The translations under genes were made by a program, and so were the position numbers. Below are positions 37,201 to 50,600 of a DNA stretch of 64,000 nucleotides, piece by piece. The notes under the pieces are model-generated. The model saw nothing but the letters and a program-made list of their open reading frames with translations, was not told the origin of the DNA and did no database searches. Source of the stretch: Sipunculus nudus (Eukaryota; Annelida; Sipuncula; Golfingiida; Sipunculidae); NCBI GenBank assembly GCA_026874595.1, contig CM049318.1, forward strand, positions 19,018,241-19,082,240, given 5' to 3'. Numbering within the stretch: position 1 is the first letter of the stretch; each line of letters starts with the position of its first letter.

Positions 37201-40200
37201 CCAATTTAGGTGTATGCCGTTTATAATGCGCAAAACGTTTTAGGACCTTTTTTTCTTTGTTTTGGTGGTGTTTTTGTTAAAGACTTATTTTTATGAAAGG
37301 GATAGATCCACAAGGTTTAGGTATCGTCTTCAGTTTATTTACTTGTATGGCGGCTGACCTATAAGGTCGAAGGTCCTTCCAAATCAACAACCGGCAATTA
37401 GGCTTTACCGGAACACCATGTGTCTACAACGCTGACATATGATTAGGGAGTAGTGTATTCACCACAATATAGTTTTATAATCAGCTCAACCTACAATGTT
37501 CGGTTCATATTAATCACCTAAATATTATCAGAAATTGTGACAAAGATCATGATTATATTGCAGTGTGTAAAAGAACAGAATTTTTAAAAATGTATAAACG
37601 ACAGTTTAATTATTTAATTTTTAAATCATTAAGATTATGCGTTAGTATTGCTCCTTCTACAACCTTATCCATTATTTCCAGCATGTCTAGATGGATGGTG
37701 GAATATAGGGTGCGACCGTAATTGTCGTTCAACCTGCGCCACCTGTTCCAGGACGGAAGAACTATGTGTATGTAAGTACATGGACATGCTCAGGATCATG
37801 GTCCTCTGTTACAGCTGGGTCAGCTGGGGCTTAGGCACAAAGGTTGTTCCCTTTCGTGATCCTTTACAAAAGAGTAAATGATAGTTTTCATGTAAGGAAA
37901 GGCTTTGTCATTTTATGGACAAAATGAGTGAGAGATGGAAAATCTAGCATTTTTGGAACATATAGCGATTTTTACTAAATAAGCCAACAATGTAGAATAA
38001 AAAGTTCATTTATAATTTTATAAATAAGACCACCGCCATGCGACCATGCCCCCAATTACGACCGATTTTCTTGATCCCGAATGTACGATTCAATAATTTC
38101 ACAAACACGACCACCCCAAAATTACGACCCAAGGTGGTCGTAATTGTGGGGTTCCAATGTATGTCAGGTGACAAAGTAGATTTAAATCGTTCCATGGTAT
38201 CCCAGGTATTCCATAGAGCAAAAGCTATTAAAGATCCAGGTTCTGTGGCTCAGGGGTAGAGCGCAGGGCTCAAAGCCGGGAGATCGTGAGTTCGAATTTC
38301 AGCCGAGCCGGTGAGATTTTTCACGGTCGGCCCCCACCCAGGGTGAGCGATCTGCAGGCTTAATGGGGAGACTGTATACCCAACAGTCGTGTTTCACTCA
38401 CAAACGAGTGCGCCTTTCGGGGGTTCCTCGGTGTTATGTCTCAGCAATGTGGATGAGATACGCCCAGGACCCGCAGGAGTGATTCACCGAGCCTGATTGA
38501 CGCCAGAAAATCGTATGTAAGCCCCTGTCACGTAGTCCGAAACCGGAATGGAATTCTGCAGATGTACATACTTAGCTAAGCAAGTATTTAAAAAGATGGA
38601 GGCGGTTACCTCCACCAAAAAATATATAAAAAAATCCAGGTTTCCTTTGCATAATATATCGGTCAACTCACCTTGGACTTTTGTTCACGACATATATTGT
38701 TAGGACGTGACGAGCATGTCATGAGGTTAAGCTTTAACTCTCCTCCTGATTTCTATGGGAACTTTAAAGAAAATATGGAATCCCACAGTATCTATTTGTT
38801 GTATTAATTAAAAAAGATGTTTCTTAGATAATGTAGGATTATTAAATAAATAATATGCTAATTATATATTGTAATAACATGTTTTAAATACTATATCTTA
38901 ATATTTTTCTAACTTTTGCAGCGTGTGTCAGTACACGATGGGGCTCTGATTGCCAATCAATCTGTCCAGCTGGATGTGCCTCCCCTGGTGACTGTGACAT
39001 GACAACCGGGGCGTGTATTGGTGAGTCAGGGAGCATTTCCAAGATATGGCTGTTAAAATTTCTTTCCAAAATAACAAAAGAAAGAAACTTTATTTCATAA
39101 ATGGCATTTCCTTATGTTACAGCTTGTGACGACGGGAAGTGGGGCGAAAATTGTGAACAAACCTGTCCCAGCAACTGCGGCCAGTCTGGTGCCTGTAATG
39201 CAGTTACCGGAGCATGCATCAGTAAGTCGAAGAACAGGCTAAAGATCCGATCCCGCCCACTCATAATGCGCGCTTGCAACCATAACAATAAAAGAGTGCT
39301 TACATTTCGACGATAAATGACGCATTGCTATGACGCTTTTTCTGCTAGGGATATCTTAGTTCAGATGCAATTTCCATATCAAATGTAATCCAGCAAATAT
39401 ATGCCCTTCCATTTCATGAAGACACTTTGTCACACATTGCTGTTCATTTAATTTTCTTGTGCCAGGAGGACGGAACACCATACCAACATTCTTAATATCT
39501 GTTTTAATGAACAGGAGTTATTCAAATATGTCGGGTTTAACATAAACTTGTTATGATAGCAAAAGAAGAATACTTCATGAAAAATATTATTTTCATGGCG
39601 AGTGACATGCATAAAAAATATATGGTGTAAGAGAAAACAGATAGAGTGCATTCGTGTCAACTCCCCGCTAGTTCTAGTGATAGTACGATAGAAATGATTT
39701 TTACTCCGTGCGCGTACAAATCTGCGGTTTTAGACAAAACAAAGTTATCTTAACCTAATTATTATTTGGTTTGAAAGCAATCGGCTAAATTTTCCGTATT
39801 TAATACGTTGTTTTCAAGGTTGTAATACGAGTTGGTGGGGCGAAAGTTGCTTAAAGCCATGCCCTGTCCAGTGTGCCCCGCCTCGTGACTGTAATGCAAT
39901 TACCGGTGCTTGTACAGGTAAGTTCAGCGATACCTTCCTACCATTTTTGTGCGCGCAAAACGTTGTCAGAGTTTTTCCCATGCCCCAGTACAAGAGCATT
40001 TTATTTACTTATTTGGCAGTAGAATTTTCAATGACAAATGCTGCACAAGTGTGTGATGTATTAAATGTTACTAAACCGTTGTAAACATTGCTATAAATAT
40101 TAAGACTGACTGACTTCCTTACATCTCTAAACTGCACAAACTTGTCCCACTTGTACCTATCATTGAGGGGATACATTTATCCGTAATCGAATTATACGGA

Positions 40201-42745
40201 AAAAGGATGGCGTTTAAAGATTTTTTTGTTTGTTTAATGTAGACATAATGCCTTGGACGAATTAAAGCTTACAAATTTCGGCTTTTAGTGCCATTTAGAC
40301 CATGGTGTTACATTCTTCGGCTTGTGTATATCGGCTAATGGGGGAAATTAATGTGAACATAGTAGGAATGCTAACTTATAGCTCAGATTTAATATCTTTT
40401 GGTGAAAATCCCATAACGAATATAATTTGATGTAAGAGGGCATATGCGGTTCGGAAATTTAATTATATACACAAATATTTCTAATGGCATTTCTTATAAA
40501 ATGTAAATATTATAAAAAAAAATTCTCCTTGCTTTCTTTAGCATGTCCCGCCCTCCACTGGGGAACCGACTGCACCAAGACATGTTCAGAACATTGTGTT
40601 CACCCTGGTGACTGCAGCCCAAACAATGGATCGTGTGTTTGTGAGTCAGGTCACCAAGGCACAACCTGTAATGCACGTGAGGTTTTATTATTTAAAAATA
40701 TTCTTTTTGAAAACAGAAGAGGATTAATCATTATTCTGCTTTATGGCTTTATGGTTATGGCTTTACACACAAGTTTTACTTTACAAGTAGATTAAAAGAC
40801 CCTATACTTCAGCATGATATCAAAACATAATACACACTACAACGTATTCATTCCAGTTTCGACCCACATCGGTGAAACCAATTCGGGAGTTAGATTCGAT
40901 ACCGAATTCATTCGCATCAAGGGAGTGTGAGCATGCGATAATTGACATCATAATGAACTTTACGTTATCTTAATAGCATATTCATTTAATGAATAATCAT
41001 AAGCATGACTGTTCCGTGCAGCCAATCAGGTCGCCGATATTACTGTAAACCGTCAATCACCTTACGGTAATAAAATTTGCATAATTTGGGAAAGATCTCC
41101 CAAACAGAACACTTGCAGTCAATACCAGTACCCACGTCGGCATGTTTTCTGGGATATTTTTTATACAAAGCAGTAGGTTTAAAAAGTTCTAGGCCAAAGG
41201 TTGAAGGAGCCATTCCTCCGACTTTCGAGTGAATAATAATGTCATACCTGCATAGCATGTAGTTCGTTTGAGACAAATAATCAAAAATATGGCAAGACAG
41301 TTCACAGTGATTGCGATTTATTCACCAGTGCAGCGATTCCAGTTGATGATGTCAGTCAATGCGACGTCTACGTCATCAACCTTTGTGACGTCATTATTGT
41401 ATTTTAAACAACCTCGAAACCATGGGCATGGAAGAACTTCTGTGTAGGAGCGTTTTGAGGGCTCATAATGATAATTAGGTTAAAAGGGCGGAGCATTAGG
41501 GTTCTGGTGGTGAGGTCAATTGTGTGAGTGTCGAATATCCTTCCTAGAATCCCTACACAACAGGAAAAATGTTTTCGGACATGCGCGACAACTGCAAACA
41601 GTTGACTCGAATAGCTATTAAATATGGTACTGAAAACACTCTTTATCTTGTGCAGTATAAACACAACATGTATCGAATACCGTTTGTTGAATTCGGTATT
41701 GGAGAAACCGTATTCGACACATTTGTGTTCAACCACGCATCGGTAGGCGGTTTCGATACCGAATTCATGAATACCTTACCGAATTCATGAATACCTTACC
41801 GAATTCATGAATACCTTATTGGTACCAACGCAATCTTAACACGCATGGAAAACCGTTCTCGCAATCGATATATAATGGCAGAGATGGGTCCATTTCCATT
41901 TAAAGATTAATCAATTAATATTGTAATCAATTTGATTACAATACAAATACTTTTAATTTTCGTAAAAAATAATTGATTACAATTACAATTACTTCTTAAA
42001 ATAATTGCAGTTACCTTTGCAATGGATCCTATCCTTAGGGGCACCTCTGTACTAAGTGCAACTTCTATTGACGGCCATTTACTGTAAGTCCCTTTAAAGT
42101 ATGTCAGGAAGTTTATAATCTCCCTACTTAGGGCGCCTCTCAGTTACGGAAAAATTGCTTAGTCCCGCAAGTGTCCGTAAATCGGAGGTTCTGCTGTATT
42201 CCAAAGAACAAGGTTATTTACAGCCTGTGATTCTGGTTGGTGGGGGAACGGATGTAACAACCAATGTTCCATCAACTGCAAATTTACCAACTGCAGCACG
42301 GTCAATGGGTCCTGCGTATGCAAACCAGGGTTTAAGAAACCATCCTGTATCGAACGTAAGTTTACTAAGCAATGACACTACGTACGATATCAAGGTATGG
42401 AATATTGCTTTTAATGTGAATAGATGTCCAAGGTAAAATTTGTAATATCAGTGCGATTTTTAATTGCTCATTAATTTGAATATTTCATCTTGTGAACTTG
42501 AAAACAGTAAATAACAGGACATATGCCGGCAGGGCAAAGCGGACAACAGTTTTGTTTCGTTTTCCCCCATTCTTTAATGTTAACTGGTTTAACTAATTAA
42601 TTTTTTATGTTTTTCATAGATCATGGAAATATATAAACTTAGAAAAAGAAGAAGTGTATGTTCAAATATTTTCAGCAGGCATCGGTCTCGTGGCAGGGTT
42701 TCCTCTTGATCAATGCCCCTAGCCTGATATCCGTCAATGTACCGA

Positions 42746-42792
<47 letters not shown>

Positions 42793-44610
42793 CCTGCAAC
42801 CCTTCGATGATTTGCCCCATGTTAGGTAACGTGCCACCAATCTATGAAATGTACATGACAGGGAGCAGTCATTACGTCATAAAGGACATGACGCACAAAT
42901 GATGTACACGTATACCACTGTACCAATAATCAAGAGCTGCCGACCCCTGTTTATACTGAGGCTTGTATTCTCCTCTCGCACGCGCTTCACGTTTACGTCA
43001 CATTAACGTTACTTTATATCCATATCCAAGGAGGATAAAAAATGGCCACTTATTAGGGACGCCATGAACATGGATATATTGTATATGAGACCTGTCAACC
43101 AGGTCGTTGAGTGAATCATATTTATATTGTAAGCAGGTAGGGTACAAAAATTACGCATTTTGCTTTTACTGCCATAGGTGCAAGTTTTGTTTGACAAGTT
43201 AAGAGATAATCGCAAAAAATAAGATGAACAGGAGTGGTGGAACATACATAGCTAATTGAAAAAATCAACAGGATAAAGTATCATTAATTATTATTTTACA
43301 TTTTTAGCATGTGATGGCGGCCGATGGGGCACGGAGTGTCAACAGAATTGTTCCTTTAACTGTTTGAACGAAACAGGTTGCAATACGACCAACGGAGAAT
43401 GTACCTGCAAACCCGGGTACAAGGAGCCAACTTGTGACTCGCGTGAGTTTAAAAACTGAATTAACATTTACAAGTAAATTATTTATAAACTCTAAATCAA
43501 AATTCATTTCTATTTATAATGTTCATTTATTTTAGATATACGGCTATAGCGTTATTTTTTTTTTCACTATTCATTCTATATATGAAGCGATGTGCTTCAC
43601 ATACATAATACCAAGAAATATGCGGTATATGTAACCTTAATATAATCTGCTTGGCTTGTAAAGTATCTTTATATATAAATTGTGTTTTCATTAATAAAAA
43701 AAAATTAGTATAACTTAATTACAGCGTGTGACAAGGGATTCTGGGGTCCTAGGTGTATCAACAGATGTTCTGTGAATTGTAAAGATTCAACAGATTGCGA
43801 TAATAAAGATGGGACATGTACCTGTAAGCCGGGTTTTAGAGGAGCACGGTGTAGTGAAGGTTTGTAGCTGGTAAATGAATGATCATGTCAGGCCAAAAAA
43901 AATAAAGGTTCGGTGTCAGGCACTTTTTTCATAAATCAGTGCGGGCGGGTGATTTTTTTTTTTTTTTTTTTTTTTTACCTTTTTGTATCTTTCGATGAAA
44001 ATGTCACATGATCGGGGAAATACAGGAAAAAGCACTAAATAACAAAGGAAATCTTAGCAAATTTTTATCATTTGCCTGAGAACCCTACCTTTGTTTATTA
44101 TTATTATTATTATTATGTTTGCCTAATATATCAATGATCAGTGATTTTAATAAACACTACAACTAATACAGTTAAAACTATCGTGTAAATATGGCAAAAC
44201 CAATTCACAAGTATGCATTATGGGAAAATACAGATTTGAAACCTATATGTTAAGTAAAAGATTTGAATACTCAGTAATGGTATGTGTCTGTTTCGTTTAA
44301 TAATGAAAATAAACGAAATGATTCTTTCCACACAGAATGTGAGGACGGCAAGTGGGGAGGGGAATGTCGAGAGAGCTGTTCAGAGCACTGTGTCAATCAG
44401 AACAACTGTAGCAAGTCAGATGGTGGCTGTCCAGGTATGTTGAGTCGTTAATCTAATATAATGCCGATCATCCCAATCAAACCAGACAATGTAGTTTAAC
44501 TTTCTGCACATTTTCCAATATAAACTAATTATATCTATGCGATAATTACTTAAAATTAACAAAATATATATATTAAAATATATATATATATATGATATAT
44601 ATATATATTA

Positions 44611-44647
<37 letters not shown>

Positions 44648-47600
44648 TTACTCTTTTCAGATTGTCCTGTTGCGTCGACGTCGGCATCTAAACAAAGCAG
44701 ATTTCAATTTAAGGCACCCGTTTATATTAAAAACTATATTATCCAGCTCGGCAGAGAAAATTACCAAAAAAACGGTGAAACAATAAACCCGAAGGTCACT
44801 ACAACGGGAATGCAATTAAGAACATCGCTCATAAATGGATTGTGTTTACGAAATGTCCTAAAATGGGATACGGGACACACGCGCAATTTCTGCAATCGCA
44901 GTCTGTCCGCTCGAGCTCTCGAAACTAGGTACCTGGTGTTTCATGAGTATGTTCCGTTTATTGTGCACCGCGTGCATATGGTAACATTGTTTCCATCTGA
45001 ACATAGGGTGGCTCTCCCAATAAATGTGGACCACGCACAACTGGTAGCATTGGTTCCATTGGAATACGGCGGTTTTATGAATGTTTATATGCATGACACT
45101 TTCCTACCGACGTTTAACCGGTTCAGCTTGACATAGCATATTCAACTCTATTGGTTTTCATGCAAGGGGTGCAATAAGGCGTGACAGTAATGATAACGCT
45201 TGTCTGAGTGTTAGCCTTCTCACTGCTGGCATTATATATGTTTAGCGATTGCTGGAATCGGTGATTGGCTTTAATCATAATGGACGAAACGGGGTATACG
45301 TCAGTCACGGAAATAATAGGCATTATACGTCACATGAAAGAACAATTTCTAGAGAAAATAACCATTTTATTAACACACAAAAAAAATTCAAACAATCTCT
45401 GCTCAATTTAAACATATTATAGTGACTGGTGGCAGACATGAGAACTATTCCGGCGTCAATTTATAGGCCAGTGTTTATTTTTCAAGGCATCGTTTAGCCC
45501 CGGTCACTAAATAGAGTAGACGACTATTTAAGGCCAGGCGTTTGGGAAAAAAAACACGGTACGTTTAGTTATCCTGATTGTGTCGTTTTCCTACGTGAAA
45601 GTGCATTTTGGGGTTTTTCTGTAAAGGGATATGCTTTTCTAACGAAGCGGTTGGGACGCCGGACTTGTGCGCCATCGACCTGGGTTCGACTCCCGGATCG
45701 GCCCAGGATTTACCCCTCATTTATTTGTCTTCGTAACATTAGCCGACAGGGAATATAAAGTAGACGATTGGCTTTGTCATCTGACATATAGCAAAATAAT
45801 TATGTTTCAGGCAACATAACAGACCCACACTTTTCATTTGCAGGTAAGTCCCAGCGCTTTAGTATAGTACTGCCCTGTTAAAGGAGGAAGCCAATAAGGT
45901 TGTCCAGTGTGTCAAAATGTAGCAGCGTAATTGTGTTAAGAGAGATAAAATATCCCTAAATTTGTGCAAGGAGTAAACATTTAACAGAAAACTTTTATGC
46001 ACATGTACAGACTAACACCTATCAATGAGTAATCTTGTGGGGTATATTGACAAAGAATACGTTTAGCTCACATTTAGTGGAGTTGAACCTGAAAACATGA
46101 AGGTGATCTGTCTTCTCAATCAAAGGCAGCTGATGATCGGTCAGGGTTCAGGGAAATAAAAGACTCAATACCAACAGGATACCCGCATCACCGTTAAAAA
46201 ATGAACGAGACTTTGATGTCACATTATGCGTACGGTTCCAAAGAAGGAATTTGTTTTCTTGATCATTCTCAAGTTTTACATTATACTGTATTAAAATTAG
46301 TTATACTTTGATCAAATAAAAATCATAAGTTGTCATATCGTGCCAAATTGTGTAATAATCATTCATGTCCGCTTTATTTTCGAGTTGTTCATCCATAAAA
46401 AACATGAAACAACATCTTCATATCTGTTATTGATAAGTATTCATTTAGCTTGTGACAAAGGAAGTTCGGGTCCGAGTTGTAAGAAGCAGTGTTCAAGATA
46501 TTGTTTGGAACCAGAAAGATGCAACAGGATTGATGGTGGATGTCCCTGCAAACCAGGATTTCAAGAACCGACCTGCATAGAACGTAAATATACAAATTTT
46601 ACAAAGATTATTCCCTGAAGTCTACATTATTTACTCTTTGTATTTATTCATATTTCGTATTTATTTGTCTTTTCATAATTTTTCTTTGTTAATCTTTGGA
46701 AAGAATGTCGATATAATTGTAACATTATCAATACTTTGTCCGCGGGAATTCTCCCGATGGATTTATCCCAACGGTTGATCTTTTCATTGTAGCATGTCAG
46801 AATGGAACATTCGGGAGAAACTGCAATGGTCAGTGCTACTGTAAATATGGACACTCGGAATGCAGCAAAACCAACGGAAGCTGTAACAGCGGTCTGTGTA
46901 TAGACGGGCGAGAAGGGGGAGCGTTTCAGCGACTGAGTTAGGGGCTAATTAGATACATCAGACATACAATACATCAGACATATCGTCCTCTCAATATTTG
47001 TATATATTTGTATATCTCTCAATATAGTTATCTGTGAAACGCCTCGTCCCTCGGTATAAAGTGTGCCCCAAAATTACCATATTGTATCATAATAATATTT
47101 ATAATGCTATATATGAACTGTATCGCTCTATTCTATATTTTTCATGAGGTCCTCTTCATCTTATCAAACAGGTGAAAATTATATTATTATTTTTAAATAC
47201 AGAGAGAAACCAACTTGAATTTACAATACCATTATCTATGCAGAAATTGAATGATTTATATATTTTATATAAACAAATGATGAAAGTGTGTCTTCTTTGC
47301 AGCATCTCAAACGCCGTCATCAGGGTCATCAACTCTGGGTCTAGGGATTGGACTAGGAATTTCAGTGTCTCTCTTGATAATGCTTGCGATTCTTTTTGGA
47401 CTTCTCTTTCTGTGGTTTGTAAAAATACTTACAGATTTCAAACTGGTATTGACAAGTTAATGTTTCTTGTTTGTAAGCTTCTCCTTAGTTTAATCATGGT
47501 TGTAGACACATAAGTTTTCCTATGATTCGTATATTATAAATTTTAGATTAAGAGAGAAAAATGAAAGAAATTTTCAAAATTCTGTAACGGAAAGCCTAAA

Positions 47601-50600
47601 CGTTAGTATTAGGAATAAAATATAATGCGGAACTTTCTTTTGATATTAAGATCAATATTCACAACAGATAATTGGAATAAGTTCTCAAATTTACATTCCA
47701 GCACTGTTTATACAAGGAAATGTATAGGAAATGTGCAAAAAAAGCAATTCATGCAACCTAGATTACGACTGTCGAATGAAAAGCGTAGTTTACACCTGAA
47801 ATCACTTGGCTTTTTTTTCAAAGATATTTTTTGTATGTGACTCATTTTTTTTATGTTTGTGAAAATAATTTCACTACATTCAGGAGACAGAGGCGTTTCA
47901 AGGCTGCCAATGAGAACACTAGAGACCTACATTGTAAGATCCTTAGTATTTCCTTCCTTTCTGCCAATTATAAAACTTGCTTTCATTATGAATTCATTAA
48001 TTTGAAACTAACCTGTATAGTACTTCATATATACAAACACACAGGGTCTGTGATTTTGAAATCGCCAAGTTCAACTTGTTTTTCCTTTTTGTTGTTTTTA
48101 GTATTTATATTAATTTTTTTTCATAAATGTAAAATATGAGAATGATTCATTTTAAAGAATATATAGCACATCAGTGTTAATGTTAATGATATAATGATTG
48201 GTTTGCAGCTGGTCCGTCACATTATGAAATGTTGGCTGGGCCAATCAGTACAGAAGGGACAGTTTTATCCAAGCCTGCTCCACCTGAGTACGACAGTGAT
48301 GACGTCATGTACGGTAATCTGGGTATACGTATACAAGATATACCCGAGTACGTACAGCGCATTATAAGCAGAACCCCAAGGCATTTGAGGATGAATACGA
48401 GGTGAGATACTTGTTTTAATCAACGAAATCTGCTTTATCACGGTGGTCATGAGAGCTTGATGGTCGTAAAGCCGGGGTTCACTGTATAATATTTAAATTA
48501 CACAAATTTGGCAAGCCTGAGATAACAGCTGAATATGCTAACCAATTTACATTTTCAGAATTCAGTATCACTGAAACAGGTAAAAAGAGCAGCTAAGAAC
48601 TCAGGTGTTAAGTTAAGGTTTTAAATAGCTTTATCAAGTTGAATCAAAGTTAAGTTGCATGGGACCTTAAGGTCATAAAATTGTAATTTAGAACATTTGT
48701 ATACATCATGTGAATACATTAAATATACATTATATAGGTGTAACCTTATAATTCCTGCATGAATACGTCTATAGCACTTGATAATATGTATGTTTGATAA
48801 TTTCCATTTGATATTTTTTTCAGAAACTGCCCAAAGACCTTTCCCATCCCTGCATCGTGGGCAGAAAGCCAGAATCTGCCAAGAGGAATCGCTTCAAGAC
48901 CATAATAGCATGTAGGTTTTCAGGTTATGATTCCTATAAGGGTATATAGATGCCTGAAAAAAGCATATATGATAAGTATGAATATTTCAATACGAACCAA
49001 GTAGTCATTCATACATTTAAAAGAAAAACAACTTTTTTTCTTTTTGATTTTTCTGAAGACTCAAATATTTTCTGGTCTTTTTCTGGTCTTTTTCTGAGAT
49101 TGCTACGATTGTGCTACTATTTTCCTCACGGTACATACAAATATATTTGGAAACATTATGGCAAGACAAGTGTTTTATAAGTTATAACTCATGTCTGACC
49201 AATTTAAAAGCATATTTTCCTCGAAACAAAATGTACTTTCTAACCACTGCCTAAGCAGGGTGGATCTTATAGACAAACGGATCTATGTATAAGAGAAGTT
49301 TTAGACACGTGTCAGTTAACATTAATCAACGGACGTGGAATGGAAATGTCTGGAACTGTACTGAACTTACGCGTTACGTCATGCTAATGCATAAATAGGA
49401 CTACATGTGAGAAACAACCTCAGTTTAAGCTTAGCAGCACTGTTCCTGTTTTTGTTTCAGATGACCACAGCCGCGTGTATATCCAGTGTGACGATCAATT
49501 GTCCCAGTATATAAACGCTAACTACATCAGCGTAAGTCCACTCGACTAACAGAATATCATAACAAACAGTAAAAAATACTGCTATAAATGTAAATAACTT
49601 GAAATGGTACAATAAAGATAATTCTTTCATTTGACACTTTGATGAGAGATTCCTTGTGTAGATATGGGTGTACATGATAGTGTATATCACAATTCTATAT
49701 CACTGTATTTAGCATGGTCGGTTTATTCAAAGTATTTAATAAATCTAGCTTAATTTGAATTTTCCTTGAAATTGATATAAATGGCATTTTAATAGTCTTT
49801 TAATAGTGATAAAAATGTGAATGATTAAAGATGTATAGACGCTTAAATATACATTCATCGGTAGTATTGTGTTCCTCTTTGTTGAATAACATAAATACCA
49901 AATTGTTCATACTTTGCAGCTAAACAGCGTGCAAGCGGCTATGGTAGAGTGCTTCACTGTGCATAATTCAGACAATATGTTAGAAAGCCATTCACTCTTA
50001 AATTTTCAGAGTAAAATTAACGCTAAAGACTGTTGTACTAAATTTGGCGTATTGTCTGTTATCTAAATTACAGAAATATCGTTCAAACAAATATAATAAC
50101 TCGTGATATATTGTTCAATACTTCTCGGTGTCTTTAGAATTATTGCACGTTATACTGACATATAAATTTTTAGGGGTATTCCAGGGAGAGGGCGTTCATC
50201 GCAACCCAAGGTATGATCGATCCTAGTTGCTTAAGATATAATGTTGTAAACTTTTCAGTTTCTTTTAATTATAATTGAATACTTCAACCTTTGTTTGTAA
50301 GTCATAAATGTCTTTCCTTACAAGGGCGAAAATCCCCAAAGCAAAATGACAATCTCCACGAAATTGATGAATCAGTTATATTTTAAAATATGTTTTCTGG
50401 TTAGTTCAATAACAGTTTTAAGGACAGTAAAAAGTAACCTTTTTTATCTTCCTTTACTTTCCATGGCTTTGAGGCCCTGTCGAAGGAACAGAAGGTGATT
50501 TCTTACAGATGAATCAGTTATATTTTAGAAGATGTTTTCTGGTTATTTCAATAATAGTTTTAAGTACACTAAAAAGTACACTCTATTTCCTTTTTTATCT

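Noticed and set aside
44810-45136. 108-codon open frame inside RPTP intron 13
   Set aside because: No motif; it contains an imperfect internal repeat and lies within an intron with no splice signals in matching phase.
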